Position numbers and translations under genes: made by a program | Source: Desulfovibrio desulfuricans | GTDB taxonomy: Bacteria > Desulfobacterota > Desulfovibrionia > Desulfovibrionales > Desulfovibrionaceae | DNA length: 64,000 nucleotides | Direction of reading: 5' to 3' | NCBI RefSeq assembly: GCF_024460775.1 | Contig: NZ_JANFYZ010000002.1 | Coordinates: forward strand, 156,954 to 220,953 | Shown: piece after piece, positions 54,936 to 64,000 of the stretch | Layout of the letters: each line of letters starts with the position of its first letter | Numbering within the stretch: the first letter of the stretch is position 1 | Notes under the pieces: generated by a model | The model's input: the letters and a program-made list of their open reading frames with translations, nothing else | The model's database searches: none | What the model was told of the DNA's origin: nothing

Positions 54936-55922
54936 TCAAAAGCGTAACAATGCGGCGCCCCAGGTAAGGCCTGCGCCAAAAGCCGTCATAAGAACGCGGC
55001 TGCCGGGGCGGATGCGGCCTTGGGCACGAGCTTCGCTCAGTGCCAGGGGAATGGAGGCAGAAGATGTGTTGCCGTATTTTTCCACATTGGTGAACACGCG
55101 ATCGCCTGTCAATTCAAGGCGGCTGCCCACGGCTTCAATGATGCGCATGTTTGCCTGATGCGGCACCAGCAGGTCCACATCGGCGCCCGAAAGGCCGTTG
55201 CGCGCAAGCACTTCCTCGCACACGTGCACCATGTTGCGCACAGCATGCTTGTAAGTTTCGCGGCCCTGCATGGTGATGAAAAAGTCTTCACCAACAGGTT
55301 GACCAAGGCCGTACTGGCAGCGGGTGCCGCCGCCGACCATAATAAGGTCGCGTTGCACGCCGTCGCTGTGGCAAACCACGTCTTCAACGCAAGACATTGC
55401 GTTGTTGGAAGCGCTGCTCACAATGCAGGCCGTGGCCGCATCGCCAAAAAGCACGCATGTGGAACGGTCTGCCCAGTTTACGCGGCGGGTAAGCGCCTCT
55501 GTGCAGACAAAAAGAATTTTGGCGTCAGGATCCTGCGCCAGCAGGGCGCGGCAGATGGAAAGCCCGTACAGAAAGCCCGAGCAAGCCGCGCTGATATCAA
55601 AGGCCATGACCTTGCCCGCGCCAAGTTGCCCGGCAATGATGCAGGCCACAGAGGGCGAGAGCACGTCAGGGGTGCAGGTTGCGCCAACTATATGGGTGAG
55701 CTCCCCTGCGTCTATCCCGGCTTCCACAAGTGCCTTGCGGGCGGCCTTGAGGCCGAGATCCGAGGCGTTTTCCGCATCGCCCAGCCTGTGGCGCTGTTTT
55801 ATGCCTGTGCGGGAAACAATCCATTCGTCATTGGTGTCCACCACCTTGGCGAGATCGCTATTGGTCAGCACCGTATCCGGCACATAGGCGCTCAAGGCGA
55901 GCAGATGACAGAGTGGATTCAT
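54936..55922 (-). CDS. fabH: 3-oxoacyl-ACP synthase III (FabH)
   Basis: This 328-residue enzyme has the catalytic Cys in FDISAACSGFLYGL, the His in VPHQANMRIIEAV and the Asn in the C-terminal GNTSSASIPLAL. It starts fatty-acid synthesis by joining acetyl-CoA with malonyl-ACP. It lies 15 bases after plsX. Confidence 0.97.
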   Translation of the reverse strand: MNPLCHLLALSAYVPDTVLTNSDLAKVVDTNDEWIVSRTGIKQRHRLGDAENASDLGLKAARKALVEAGIDAGELTHIVGATCTPDVLSPSVACIIAGQLGAGKVMAFDISAACSGFLYGLSICRALLAQDPDAKILFVCTEALTRRVNWADRSTCVLFGDAATACIVSSASNNAMSCVEDVVCHSDGVQRDLIMVGGGTRCQYGLGQPVGEDFFITMQGRETYKHAVRNMVHVCEEVLARNGLSGADVDLLVPHQANMRIIEAVGSRLELTGDRVFTNVEKYGNTSSASIPLALSEARAQGRIRPGSRVLMTAFGAGLTWGAALLRF

Positions 55923-55937
55923 AGAAATACCGTAGGG

Positions 55938-56972
55938 TTATATAGCGCGGGAGAAACGTGTGAGTTCCTCGTTGGCAAGAATTATTTCACCGAGGCGGCT
56001 GCTGGTTCCCTTGCGCACAAAGGTTCCGCTCATCTTGATGGCGTTTGTCATGGCCTTGGCGCTGGAGCGCCCGTGGCAGACAATGGCCAGACCCTGGAGG
56101 CCCAGCAGGGGCGCGCCGCCGTATTCTGCATAGTCAATGGTGCTGGCAAAGCGTTTGAAAGCGCCCTTGGCCAGCATGCCGCCAATGGCGGGCAAAACGC
56201 CAGACGTAAACACCTTCTTGAGCATCCGCACCAGAGAAGTAGCCAGCCCTTCGCTCATTTTAACGACCACGTTACCGACAAAACCATCGCAGACAACCAC
56301 GTCGATATTGCCAATAAAGATGTCGCGCCCTTCTGCATTGCCCGCAAAGTTGAGGTTCTGGGCCATTTTAAGCAGGTCATAGGCTTCCTTGACCTGACTG
56401 TTGCCCTTGCCCTCTTCTTCGCCAATGCTGAGGATGCTTACACGCGGGGAGGCATAGCCCAGCAGGTCACGGGCAAACGCGTCGCCCATGAGGCCAAACT
56501 GGAACAGATGATAGGGGCGGCAATCCACATTTGCTCCCACATCCAGCACAACCACTGGATTTTTTTCCGTGGGCAGCAAGGTGGCAAGGGCAGGGCGCTC
56601 CACCCCGGGCAAACGCCCCATGATGAACATGCCGCAAGCCACCGTAGCGCCGGAATGTCCGGCGCTGACAACGGCATCCGCCGCGCCATCCTTGACCTGA
56701 CGGCAGGCCACCTGGATGGACGCGTTTTTCTTGCGGCGCAGGATGTCCGAAGGCTTTTCGTTCATATGCACCACATCATCGGCATGAACTATGTCGAAAT
56801 GCACATTGGTAAGATCGAGCTTTTCGAGCTCGGCCTCCAGCTTGGGGGTGTCGCCCACAAGCTGGACATGCAGATCATAAAGCCTTGCAGCTTCTATAGC
56901 TCCCGGCACAACCACAGAGGGGCCAAAGTCCCCGCCCATGGCGTCCACGGCAATGATGGGGCGTTCGTTCAT
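55938..56972 (-). CDS. plsX: Phosphate acyltransferase PlsX
   Basis: This 344-residue protein has the PlsX motifs IIAVDAMGGDFGP, DAVVSAGHSGATVACG, VVLDVGANVDCRP and VCDGFVGNVVVKMSEG. It makes acyl-phosphate from acyl-ACP for phospholipid synthesis. Its ATG at 56972 overlaps the rpmF stop (TAATG), so translation of the two is coupled. Confidence 0.97.
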   Translation of the reverse strand: MNERPIIAVDAMGGDFGPSVVVPGAIEAARLYDLHVQLVGDTPKLEAELEKLDLTNVHFDIVHADDVVHMNEKPSDILRRKKNASIQVACRQVKDGAADAVVSAGHSGATVACGMFIMGRLPGVERPALATLLPTEKNPVVVLDVGANVDCRPYHLFQFGLMGDAFARDLLGYASPRVSILSIGEEEGKGNSQVKEAYDLLKMAQNLNFAGNAEGRDIFIGNIDVVVCDGFVGNVVVKMSEGLATSLVRMLKKVFTSGVLPAIGGMLAKGAFKRFASTIDYAEYGGAPLLGLQGLAIVCHGRSSAKAMTNAIKMSGTFVRKGTSSRLGEIILANEELTRFSRAI

Positions 56973-57154
56973 TATTCGTTTTCGCTTTTGGCGATCACCT
57001 GGCGGCCTTTGTAGGTACCGCAGTTGGGGCACACGCTGTGCGGAACGGTGGGCTCGCCGCAGGAGCAGTAGATAACGGCAGGCACGGCCACGCGATCATG
57101 GGAGCGGCGCATGCCCTTGCGGGAACGGGATTTCTTGTTTTGCTGAACGGCCAT
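56972..57154 (-). CDS. rpmF: 50S ribosomal protein L32
   Basis: This 60-residue protein starts MAVQQNKKSRSRKGMRRS and has a zinc ribbon, YCSCGEPTVPHSVCPNCG, the zinc-binding form of L32. The ATG at 57154 follows GGAGACT. The rpmF-plsX-fabH order is widespread. Confidence 0.96.
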   Translation of the reverse strand: MAVQQNKKSRSRKGMRRSHDRVAVPAVIYCSCGEPTVPHSVCPNCGTYKGRQVIAKSENE

Positions 57155-57261
57155 GGTAGTCTCCTTTTCCTGTCTTGCGGAATGTTTGTGCGGGTTTGGG
57201 CGGCTTGGCGCACATGCCCGCCCGCAAGACACAGCAGATTAGTAAAAAAAATTGTGATTGT

Positions 57262-57831
57262 CTAGTTTTTGTGCAGAGTGAGGCCGCGCAATGCCGCCAT
57301 GCGGGGGTCGCCTTCTTCTTCCGTGCAGGCGCACATGCCTTCATTAAGATTAACCCCGCATCCGGCGCACAGGCCCTTGCAGTTATCGCGGCAAAGGGGT
57401 GTCGGGGGCAATGCCAGCATGAGTTCTTCCCAGCAAATGGCGGCAAGATCAAGCATGGGGGCGTTGCGCTCAAACACGATGCGGCCTTCGGTCACGCCAT
57501 CCATATCGGGCAGGGGGGCGTAATTTTCTTCTTCGTCTTCATCATCGCTGCCGCCGGGAAGACTCTCAAAATCTTCAAAGCGCGCGGCAATGGTCACCAT
57601 GGAATCTTCCGCGCAACGGCTGCAAGGCAGAACAACTTCTCCCTCAAGCGTGCCGCGCACAAGCCAGCCGCCGTCCGTGGGCAGAACCAGAATGCGCGCG
57701 CGCAATGGTTTGCTCACGCGGCACTCCAGGTGGAATTCCTCCATGGGTTCCTGCCAGATGGCGGGGTCGTCCAGAGTAAATTCCTTGCCCTCGGGGGAAA
57801 GGTCATTGAGAGAAATACGATAGTTCTGCAT
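57262..57831 (-). CDS. yceD: YceD/DUF177 family protein (23S rRNA accumulation protein)
   Basis: This 189-residue protein has the DUF177 layout: an N-terminal NYRISLNDLSPEGKEF region, CSRCAED near residue 72, an acidic stretch (GGSDDEDEEENY) near 95 and the C-terminal CRDNCKGLCAGCGVNLN with closely spaced Cys that may bind zinc. In E. coli YceD is linked to 23S rRNA accumulation and is encoded upstream of rpmF. The start ATG at 57831 is inside a longer open frame. Confidence 0.88.
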   Translation of the reverse strand: MQNYRISLNDLSPEGKEFTLDDPAIWQEPMEEFHLECRVSKPLRARILVLPTDGGWLVRGTLEGEVVLPCSRCAEDSMVTIAARFEDFESLPGGSDDEDEEENYAPLPDMDGVTEGRIVFERNAPMLDLAAICWEELMLALPPTPLCRDNCKGLCAGCGVNLNEGMCACTEEEGDPRMAALRGLTLHKN

Positions 57832-57877
57832 GTGATACCTCGAAAGTCGGACTTCATACCTTTGCTGGTCAATCATG

Positions 57878-58858
57878 TCAATACATATTGTCAAGCGGCG
57901 TCGCAAGCCCTTCTGCGGCGCAGACCAGGCGAGTTGCCTGGGCAAGGATTTTGTCGTTTTCCGGTCCGGTCAGGCGCGACCCCGTGAGGTAGAGGGCCAC
58001 AGTCAGCGGTTTGTTTTGGCCATTGCGGGCCTTGGCTGCTTGCTCGGGATTGCCCGGCGGCAACAGTACGCCCACATCGTTGGCAGTGCCGTTTTCTCCG
58101 CTGCCGCTTTTGTGCGCCGAGCGCCAGCCCTGCGGCGCTCCTGCGGGAATGCGCCCGGCCCCGGTTGCGCAGCCCAGCATCCAGTCCGTTAGCTGTTTCC
58201 TGGCGGGCGCTTTCAGCTGATTGCCGCAAAGCAGGCCGTTCAGGGTGCGGCGCATGGCAAGGGGCGTCGTGGTATCGCGCGCATCGCCGGGAATGGCTGT
58301 GTTCAGCTCTACTTCCCAGCGGTCAAGGCGAAACGTGGTGTCGCCAAAGCTGCGGGCAATGGAGGTCAAGCCCGCAGGGCCGCCCAACTGGGCAAGCACA
58401 AGGTTGGCAGCCGTATTGTCGCTGTGCTGGAGCATGGCTTTGCACAATTCTGATACAGTCATGCCGTCTTCCAGATGCTTTTCCGTAACAGGCGACCAGG
58501 GTTGGATGTCGCTTTTGGCAAAATGGATTCTCTGTTCAAGAATATTCGTTTTGTCCCGCAGAACTGCTGCTGCCGCCAGCACTTTAAATGTGCTGCACAT
58601 GGGGAAGCGTTCATTCCCCCGGTATGATAAAATTTTGTCGCCATTGCTGACACTGGCTGCCACGCCAAGCCTGCCGCCGCTTGACGCCTCGAGTTCGGCC
58701 AGCATTTTTTGCAGGTTTTTTGCGCTGATGTCGGGGCTGGCAGCGGCCAGTGCGCTACTGATGACAGGCGCGCCCATCGCGGCCCCAAACATGACAACGG
58801 GCAGGGCGCAAAGGCCAGCCAGAACAGAGCGGCGGGAGTAGCGGGAGCATGAATACAT
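57878..58858 (-). CDS. Class A beta-lactamase with twin-arginine-type signal (DES-like)
   Basis: This 326-residue protein has an N-terminal SRRSVLAG twin-Arg motif and hydrophobic stretch (residues 9-38), indicating Tat export. The active-site Ser is in CSTFK (89-92), the SDN loop at 146-148, the Glu166-type residue in RWEVELN and the KTG-type triad as KSG (250-252). It hydrolyses beta-lactams in the periplasm. A Cys precedes the active-site Ser, as in several class A carbapenemases, but no partner Cys follows KSG, so I do not call it a carbapenemase. D. desulfuricans is known for the class A enzyme DES-1; identity here is inferred, not searched. Confidence 0.9.
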   Translation of the reverse strand: MYSCSRYSRRSVLAGLCALPVVMFGAAMGAPVISSALAAASPDISAKNLQKMLAELEASSGGRLGVAASVSNGDKILSYRGNERFPMCSTFKVLAAAAVLRDKTNILEQRIHFAKSDIQPWSPVTEKHLEDGMTVSELCKAMLQHSDNTAANLVLAQLGGPAGLTSIARSFGDTTFRLDRWEVELNTAIPGDARDTTTPLAMRRTLNGLLCGNQLKAPARKQLTDWMLGCATGAGRIPAGAPQGWRSAHKSGSGENGTANDVGVLLPPGNPEQAAKARNGQNKPLTVALYLTGSRLTGPENDKILAQATRLVCAAEGLATPLDNMY

Positions 58859-58901
58859 CAGCGTACCTGTAGATTCTCAAGTGAGCGGCCAGCGTTGCGC
58901 A

Positions 58902-59549
58902 TCAGCGCCCGCTGAGCAGCAGGGCGGAAGCCAGCCCCACAAACACGCAGCCCGCCACGCGCTGCATCATGACCTGCCCGCGCTTTGAGCGGTTGAACCA
59001 TACAGCCAGGCGGCCCCCAAGGGCGGCCACCGTCCAGAAAACCACGATGGTAGCCAGCATGAAGAGGACGCCGAGGCTCAGCACCTGCAAGGCCACGCTG
59101 CCGCGTGCGGGGTCGCAGAATTGCGGCAGAAAGGCCAGAAAGAAGAGTGAAACCTTGGGGTTGGTGACGTTCATCACTATTCCCCGGCGATAGAGCGTCA
59201 TGTAGCCGGGGAAGTTTCTGCCAGTGCCGCTGGCGGCACCATCCGCCACATCGGTTGTGGATGCCCCGGCGCGGAACGAGAGCCAGGCCAGCCAGAGCAG
59301 ATAGCCAGCGCCCGCTACTTTGAGCAGGGTAAAGGCCAGGGCCGAGGTCTGGAAAATGGCGGCAACACCCAACGCAACTGCCGTAGTGTGAACGCACAGG
59401 CCTGTAACAAGCCCTAGCGTGGTGATTATGCCAGCGCCTACGCCAAAAAGAGCAGACTGGGTGAGTACAAAGATATTGTCCGGGCCGGGCGCAATACTAA
59501 GCAGCAGGGCGGCGGCAAAAAAGGCCATCATTGCATCAGGTGTCAGCAT
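58902..59549 (-). CDS. LysE/RhtB-family amino-acid exporter
   Basis: This 215-residue protein has about six membrane helices and the family signatures SIAPGPDNIFVL near residue 18, GYLLWLAWLSFR near 82 and NVTNPKVSLFFLAFLPQF near 126. These exporters move excess amino acids or homoserine lactones out of the cell. It overlaps the next gene by seven bases. The substrate is unknown. Confidence 0.92.
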   Translation of the reverse strand: MLTPDAMMAFFAAALLLSIAPGPDNIFVLTQSALFGVGAGIITTLGLVTGLCVHTTAVALGVAAIFQTSALAFTLLKVAGAGYLLWLAWLSFRAGASTTDVADGAASGTGRNFPGYMTLYRRGIVMNVTNPKVSLFFLAFLPQFCDPARGSVALQVLSLGVLFMLATIVVFWTVAALGGRLAVWFNRSKRGQVMMQRVAGCVFVGLASALLLSGR

Positions 59550-59818
59550 GAAATACTCTCTCCATCAAGCAAAAACTGTATTTTTTGGGGGCGCGGACGT
59601 GATTTGACGGCCAGTTCAAGCCGTAGCGCGTCACCTTTGCAGGCGCAGGTCCGGCTGGCAATGAGCCGTACGGGCCGACGCCCCTGCGTGTAGCGCGCCC
59701 CGCCGGGAACCTGACCATTGTGCTGGCCCAGACGGCGCTCCACGTTTGTGGTGATGCCGCAATACAGCGTGCCGTCAGCGCACTCCAGCAGGTAGACGAG
59801 CCAGGGGCTGTCAGTCAT
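59543..59818 (-). CDS. GIY-YIG domain protein (YhbQ/UPF0213 family)
   Basis: This 91-residue single-domain protein has VYLLECADGTLYCGITTNVERRLGQHN split into the GIY and YIG-like motifs and the catalytic-type Arg and His. The family is linked to DNA repair or structure-specific nucleases with little proven function. It precedes the LysE-type gene in an overlapping pair. Confidence 0.88.
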   Translation of the reverse strand: MTDSPWLVYLLECADGTLYCGITTNVERRLGQHNGQVPGGARYTQGRRPVRLIASRTCACKGDALRLELAVKSRPRPQKIQFLLDGESISC

Positions 59819-59839
59819 TGCGCGTAACCTCGGCGCGGC

Positions 59840-60448
59840 TCAGTCAAAGGCTCCGGCAAACCATGCCGTCAGCAGAAAGGAAACAGCCCAGTTGCCGATG
59901 CGCCATGTCCACGGGTTGGGCAGGCGGCCCGTGCTGAACTGCCGCAGATCGCGCATAACGCCCATGAGCGTGCCTATTATATGGAAGAAGACAAAGCCGA
60001 TGCCCGCAAGAAAACCAAACTGGGCAAGGCAGACCATAAAGAGGGCAAAGGTCACGCTGGCGGCAAGGCAACCTGTCTGGTCGTTGCCGCCCATCCACAC
60101 GCGGCCAAGATTCATGCCGCCGAGGCCTCCGGACTGACCGAAGGTTCCACGGTAGAAAAACCTGCTGCGGTATTCCTGACGCCCCGACTCTGCCTGGCCT
60201 GAACCTGTGCCCGCTCCATCCTCATAGGGGCCGAAGCCTGGGGCACTATTCCACCCGTTGCCCTGCGCTCTGGCATTGCCTTGCCCTTTTGCATGCTGGC
60301 CGGCATTGCGTGAGTCTTCATGGTCGTGCAGAATTTCCACATCAACCACGCGCGGCGCGCCCGTTTTACCTGCACCACCCTCGGGCAGCGCAGCCTGTTC
60401 AGAGGTATCGGGTTGGTCGTGCCGAGGGTCGTTTGGGGGAACAGTCAT
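59840..60448 (-). CDS. Unknown membrane protein with glycine-rich soluble N-terminus
   Basis: I do not recognise this 202-residue protein. About 120 N-terminal residues are hydrophilic and rich in Gly, Asp and His, with no clear fold. Two or three membrane helices follow (LAASVTFALFMVCLAQFGFLAGIGFVFFHI, then WAVSFLLTAWFAGAFD). The ATG at 60448 has GAGGAG upstream. It is divergent from the Sel1-repeat gene, with a 166-base gap between them. Confidence 0.7.
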   Translation of the reverse strand: MTVPPNDPRHDQPDTSEQAALPEGGAGKTGAPRVVDVEILHDHEDSRNAGQHAKGQGNARAQGNGWNSAPGFGPYEDGAGTGSGQAESGRQEYRSRFFYRGTFGQSGGLGGMNLGRVWMGGNDQTGCLAASVTFALFMVCLAQFGFLAGIGFVFFHIIGTLMGVMRDLRQFSTGRLPNPWTWRIGNWAVSFLLTAWFAGAFD

Positions 60449-60614
60449 GCAAAATCTCCTCAGAGCGCAAAAAAGGTTGGGCAAGCCCTGCGCCTGCTGT
60501 GTTTGTGCCTTCTGCCAGCTACGGCGTCAAGGGGCGGCTTGCCAACAGCCCGCGCTGGTACTACTGTCTGGCCGTGCAACTCCGGCAGCAAAGCCGGAAT
60601 CAAAGGAGACGTTT

Positions 60615-61289
60615 ATGAAAAAAATAGGTTCTGCAATCCTTTTGGCCGCAGCGCTGGCCCTGGGTTCAGGAATGGGTGCTACAGTTCAGGCGGCTCCCGC
60701 CAAAAGCGCCGAGCAAACTCTGGATGAGGCGTGGACTGCATACAATATTGGTCAATACAACAAGGTTGTGCAGATGGTGCAGCCTCTGGCCAGCGATGGC
60801 AATCCGCGCGCTCAGGTGCTGCTGGGCCGCTGCTACGAAAACGGCCTTGGCGTGGCGCAGGATATGGAAACCGCTGCCAAGTGGTTTCGCATAGCTGCTG
60901 AGCAGAATTACGCAGAGGCGCAGGTGCAGTTGGGCTATCTGTATGAACTGGGCGCCGGGGTTCCCAAAAACGATACCGCCGTGGCCGATCTTATGAGCCG
61001 CGCCGCCACTGCTGGCAATGCGGAAGCCCAGTTCAACCTTGCGCTTTATTACAGCCAGGGGCGGTATGGGTTTGCCAAGGATCCGGATCAGGCCTTTGCC
61101 TGGGCCAAGCGTTCTGCCGATCAGGGCTTTGCGCAGGCGCAACGTTACGTGGGCGCATGCTATGAATTTGGCGTAGGTGTGCCTGTAAATCCGTCAGAAG
61201 CCGCTGCGTGGTACAGCAAGGCCGCAGCTCAGGGGCTTGAAAAGGAAGGCAATATCTTTAACACCGAACGCGTGTACACCATGCCGTAA
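60615..61289 (+). CDS. Exported Sel1-repeat protein
   Basis: This 224-residue protein has a signal peptide (MKKIGSAILLAAALALGSGMG, cleavage near VQA) and four or five Sel1-type TPR-like repeats with the pattern AQVLLGRCYENGLGV...A..WFRIAAEQ. Such repeats act as protein-protein scaffolds, often in the envelope. The ATG at 60615 follows AAAGGAG. A strong terminator follows at 61316. No partner is evident. Confidence 0.9.
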   Translation: MKKIGSAILLAAALALGSGMGATVQAAPAKSAEQTLDEAWTAYNIGQYNKVVQMVQPLASDGNPRAQVLLGRCYENGLGVAQDMETAAKWFRIAAEQNYAEAQVQLGYLYELGAGVPKNDTAVADLMSRAATAGNAEAQFNLALYYSQGRYGFAKDPDQAFAWAKRSADQGFAQAQRYVGACYEFGVGVPVNPSEAAAWYSKAAAQGLEKEGNIFNTERVYTMP

Positions 61290-61315
61290 ACGGTAACGCT
61301 TCTTTATTGCAAGGC

Positions 61316-61357
61316 GATGCCCCCGAGTTATCCTGACCGGGGGCATCTTGTTTTTTT
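61316..61357 (+). terminator. Intrinsic terminator after the Sel1-repeat gene
   Basis: GATGCCCCCG and CGGGGGCATC form a 10-bp stem, followed on the plus strand by TTGTTTTTTT. Confidence 0.9.
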
Positions 61358-61541
61358 GAAAGCAATCACTGAACAGACTCTCCCCATTGCCATAAAGGGC
61401 AGAATCGTTCATGTTGAGGTATCCGTTAGTCTTGGCTTGTGCAGGCATGAGTGCGTGTTGCCCTATTGCATATCCGAAACATGACGATAAAACTGAAAAC
61501 TGCTCCTTTTTCAGAACGGGCGTCAGGTACCGGGAGGCACT

Positions 61542-63638
61542 ATGAAGCTGGGTCTTTTGACGAAGATGTCGTTGTACATCCTTATTCCATCGATGCTTGG
61601 CCTGGCCCTTGTGGCTGGCATAAGTCACCATATGTCTGAAGACGCATTGCGAAAGCAGACCCGGCAGGATATTGCGGCCATTCTGAAAGGGCAGGAAGTT
61701 GGCCTGAACGCGGTCTTTGTATCCATGAAGGAAGCGCTTGCCCAAATTGCCGAAAATCGCCGCCTTCGCCTCTTTCTTGAAGCTTATGCCAATGGCGCTC
61801 CCATTGACCACAACGACGAGCTTTTTCTCCACGCCCATGACGCCCTCAAAAACTTTACCGATGTGAACAGCAATATTGCCACATGCGGCCTTATTGCTCC
61901 TGACGGCAAAGTCATTATGCACAGCAAAAAGGGCGATACGCAGAAGTTCAGCAGCACCATTGGCGAAGATTTTTCAAAGCGCAGCTATTTTATCAACGGC
62001 ATGAAGGGCGTGGTCAGCTCCGTGGGGCTGGTCAGCGTGGCCACCAAAAAAATGACCACCATCATCGGCATGCCCGTTAAGGACAAGGGCAAGATCGTAG
62101 GCGTCATTTACGGGGGCACAGACAACGACAAGCTGGCCAACGCCACCACAAACAAGATTGATCTTGGTGATGTGGGCCTGGCCTTTGTTATCAATACGGA
62201 AGGCGTGATTGTACAGCACCCCGACCTGAAGCGCATCGGGCAGAAAGAAACAGGATCGGCCTGGGTGACGGAAGTTCTTAAAAACAAAAAGGGCCGCCTC
62301 GAATTTGTGAATGCCGAAGGGCTTGAAAAAATTCTGTATTATACAAATATGCCCGATGAGGGCTGGATATTGTGTCTGGAGCTGGACAAAACCCTCCTTT
62401 ACGAGCCCATCAGCGACATGCTGGTCAATAACGTGCTGACGGCAGTGGCTTGCGCCCTTGTGGTAGGCATCGTCATCTTTTTGAGTGTACGAAGTATCGT
62501 GCACCTGCTGGGGGGGCTTTCCGGCATTGCCGAGGCCATTGCTGGCGGCAGGCTCGAATGCTCCGCGGCGGAGGAGCGCCTGCTGCGAACCTCTGAAAAA
62601 AGAGGCGACGAGTTCAGCGTACTCTCATTTGGCATGGAACGTATGATGTCCAACATCAAGCGCCTGCTGGGCGAGAGCGAGGAAAAAACCGCTGCGGCGC
62701 ATAAGGCCACAGAACAGGCCCGTCAGGCAACGGAGCGCGCAGAGCAGGCCGCCGTCCAGGCGGAAAACGCGCGCAAAGAGGGCATGCTTGCTGCTGCGGG
62801 GCAGCTTGAAGGCGTGGCGGATATTCTTGCTTCGGCTTCGGCGCGGCTTTCAGAGCAGATAGGGCAGTCAGAGAAGGCTGCCTCAGAATCAGCGCAGCGC
62901 CTTGCTGAAGCGGCCACAGCCATGAACCAGATGAACGCCACTGTGCAGGAAGTGGCCCGCAACGCTTCGGCTGCTTCGTCCACCTCCGAGGAGACGCGCA
63001 GCAGCGCTGAAAATGGTTCAAGCATTGTGCAGCAGTCCCTGCAAAGCATCGGGCAGGTGCGCGAGATTTCGCACGGGCTCAAGAGCGACATGGCGGAACT
63101 GAACGACCATGCTCAGGCCATTAACCGCATTATGAACGTGATTTCTGATATTGCCGATCAGACAAACCTCCTTGCCCTCAATGCCGCCATCGAGGCCGCA
63201 CGTGCGGGCGATGCAGGGCGCGGCTTTGCCGTGGTGGCGGACGAAGTGCGCAAACTGGCAGAAAAAACCATGGCCTCAACCCATGATGTGGGCAATGCCA
63301 TCAAGGCAATCCAGACCAGCACGGCCAAGAGCGTGGATGTTATGGAAGTTGCCTTGCGGCAGGTGGAGGTTGCCTCTGATTTTGCGGGGCAGTCTGGCGA
63401 AGCGCTCACCCACATTGTCAACAGTGTGGAGCTTGCGGCGGATCAGGTGCGCGCCATTGCCACCGCCAGCGAGCAGCAGTCTGCTACCAGCGATGAAATC
63501 AACCAGACCATTGTAAAGATCAACGATATCTCCATGCAGACCGCCAGAGCCATGGACGAAGCGGCTCAGGCCGTGACGGATCTTACGCGTCAGGCCAAGG
63601 CCCTGAGCGACCTGATTGCAGAAATGAAGCGGGGATAG
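61542..63638 (+). CDS. Methyl-accepting chemotaxis protein, dCache-type sensor
   Basis: This 698-residue chemoreceptor has one N-terminal membrane helix (residues 8-28), a large periplasmic dCache-type sensor (about 40-290), a second membrane helix near 293-320, a HAMP-like region and a long coiled-coil signalling domain. The hairpin tip carries [30 protein letters not shown] in two parts. No CheR-binding C-terminal pentapeptide is present (ends LIAEMKRG). The ligand is unknown. The ATG at 61542 follows GGGAGG. Confidence 0.94.
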   Translation: MKLGLLTKMSLYILIPSMLGLALVAGISHHMSEDALRKQTRQDIAAILKGQEVGLNAVFVSMKEALAQIAENRRLRLFLEAYANGAPIDHNDELFLHAHDALKNFTDVNSNIATCGLIAPDGKVIMHSKKGDTQKFSSTIGEDFSKRSYFINGMKGVVSSVGLVSVATKKMTTIIGMPVKDKGKIVGVIYGGTDNDKLANATTNKIDLGDVGLAFVINTEGVIVQHPDLKRIGQKETGSAWVTEVLKNKKGRLEFVNAEGLEKILYYTNMPDEGWILCLELDKTLLYEPISDMLVNNVLTAVACALVVGIVIFLSVRSIVHLLGGLSGIAEAIAGGRLECSAAEERLLRTSEKRGDEFSVLSFGMERMMSNIKRLLGESEEKTAAAHKATEQARQATERAEQAAVQAENARKEGMLAAAGQLEGVADILASASARLSEQIGQSEKAASESAQRLAEAATAMNQMNATVQEVARNASAASSTSEETRSSAENGSSIVQQSLQSIGQVREISHGLKSDMAELNDHAQAINRIMNVISDIADQTNLLALNAAIEAARAGDAGRGFAVVADEVRKLAEKTMASTHDVGNAIKAIQTSTAKSVDVMEVALRQVEVASDFAGQSGEALTHIVNSVELAADQVRAIATASEQQSATSDEINQTIVKINDISMQTARAMDEAAQAVTDLTRQAKALSDLIAEMKRG

Positions 63639-63659
63639 CGCGCCTCACATACTGAAGAA

Positions 63660-63697
63660 GGGGCAGCCCGGCTGATTGGTGCCGGGCTGCCCCTTTA
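63660..63697. terminator. Bidirectional hairpin between the chemoreceptor gene and recJ
   Basis: GGGGCAGCCCGGC and its complement form a perfect 13-bp stem with an 8-base loop, followed by TTTAT on the plus strand. It lies between two convergent genes. Confidence 0.85.
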
Positions 63698-63721
63698 TGC
63701 GTTTATTACAAGACTGGGCGG

Positions 63722-64000
63722 TCAGGCTGGCCGCCAGTCCTTGATGGCAATATCCACCGAGGCGATGCCGTTGTAGGTGTCGATGCGGGGGGTGTAGGCC
63801 ACAAGAATGTGCTTGTTGATAAGGCTGGCGGGCAGTTCGTCAGCCATGCGCCAGGCCTTTGCAGAAAGGGTAATGCCGCTGGCGCTGTCCGTCAGGCGCA
63901 AAAGAACGTGTTCCCTGCTGCGCCCAAGAAAAGAACGTTCCTTGACCAGCAGCGGGGGCGACTGGAATACCGGTTCGGGGTTGCCGGGGCCAAAGGGTTG
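63722..64000 (-). CDS. recJ: Single-stranded-DNA-specific exonuclease RecJ, C-terminal part (cut by the window edge)
   Basis: The last 92 codons of a gene that enters from beyond the right edge are present, ending in TGA at 63722-63724. The segment begins [11 protein letters not shown], a conserved RecJ motif of the OB-fold domain, followed by a beta-rich stretch ending IKDWRPA. RecJ degrades single-stranded DNA 5' to 3' in recombination and mismatch repair. The catalytic DHH domain lies outside the window. Confidence 0.85.
   Translation of the reverse strand, partial: QPFGPGNPEPVFQSPPLLVKERSFLGRSREHVLLRLTDSASGITLSAKAWRMADELPASLINKHILVAYTPRIDTYNGIASVDIAIKDWRPA

Overview
The window comes from a sulfate-reducing deltaproteobacterium of the Desulfovibrio type, most likely close to D. 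desulfuricans. The evidence is the protein sequences, the high GC, the conserved rpmF-plsX-fabHG-acpP-fabF-glyA-ribDEH-nusB-leuS gene order, and a class A beta-lactamase of the kind described from that species. The assignment rests on reading, not on a database search. Almost all genes lie on the minus strand.

Layout. 1-8.3 kb: cinA; a fluoride riboswitch followed by crcB and a DUF190 gene; a BASS-family transporter; a periplasmic 5'-nucleotidase; an isochorismatase-like hydrolase; and a plus-strand group of an FmdE-family protein, a family 3 glycosidase and a 65-codon gene with an in-frame UGA. 8.3-12.1 kb: three linked cytochrome genes, comprising a TsdA-like dihaem c protein, a CydA-like membrane protein fused to a c-haem domain, and a polytopic membrane protein with a dihaem tail. 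12.4-32.7 kb: a complete formate hydrogenlyase (FHL) island containing an FhlA-like sigma54 activator, moeA, fdhD, a selenocysteine fdhF, a hycB-like ferredoxin, hycI, hyfJIHGFEDCBA and focA. 33.3-38.8 kb: rplL, rplJ, rplA, rplK, nusG, secE, tRNA-Trp, rpmG, tuf and tRNA-Gly, -Tyr and -Thr. 38.9-57.8 kb: prmC, lon, radC, holA, leuS, nusB, riboflavin genes, a dCMP deaminase, glyA, fatty-acid synthesis genes, plsX, rpmF and yceD. 57.9-64 kb: a beta-lactamase, a LysE-type exporter, a GIY-YIG protein, an unknown membrane protein, a Sel1-repeat protein, a chemoreceptor and the 3' end of recJ.

How the parts work together. The FHL island looks self-contained. FocA moves formate. Selenocysteine FdhF oxidises it, and MoeA and FdhD supply and sulfurate its molybdenum/tungsten cofactor. 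The HycB-like and Hyf ferredoxins pass electrons to a group 4 [NiFe] hydrogenase (HyfG/HyfI), which sits on a membrane arm with three antiporter-like subunits (HyfB, D, F). HycI matures the large subunit. Three sigma54 -24/-12 promoters (before hycB-fdhF, before hyfA and before focA) lie downstream of repeated TTCGACA/TGACGAA boxes. One 17-base core is shared exactly between two of the control regions, so a single FhlA-like regulon is likely. The island sits directly after rplL and its terminator, where rpoB is usually found.

The most unusual item is the small gene at 7973-8170. Its in-frame UGA is followed by a hairpin whose loop G and U fall at exactly the same distance from the UGA as in the fdhF SECIS of this same window, so it is a candidate undescribed small membrane selenoprotein.
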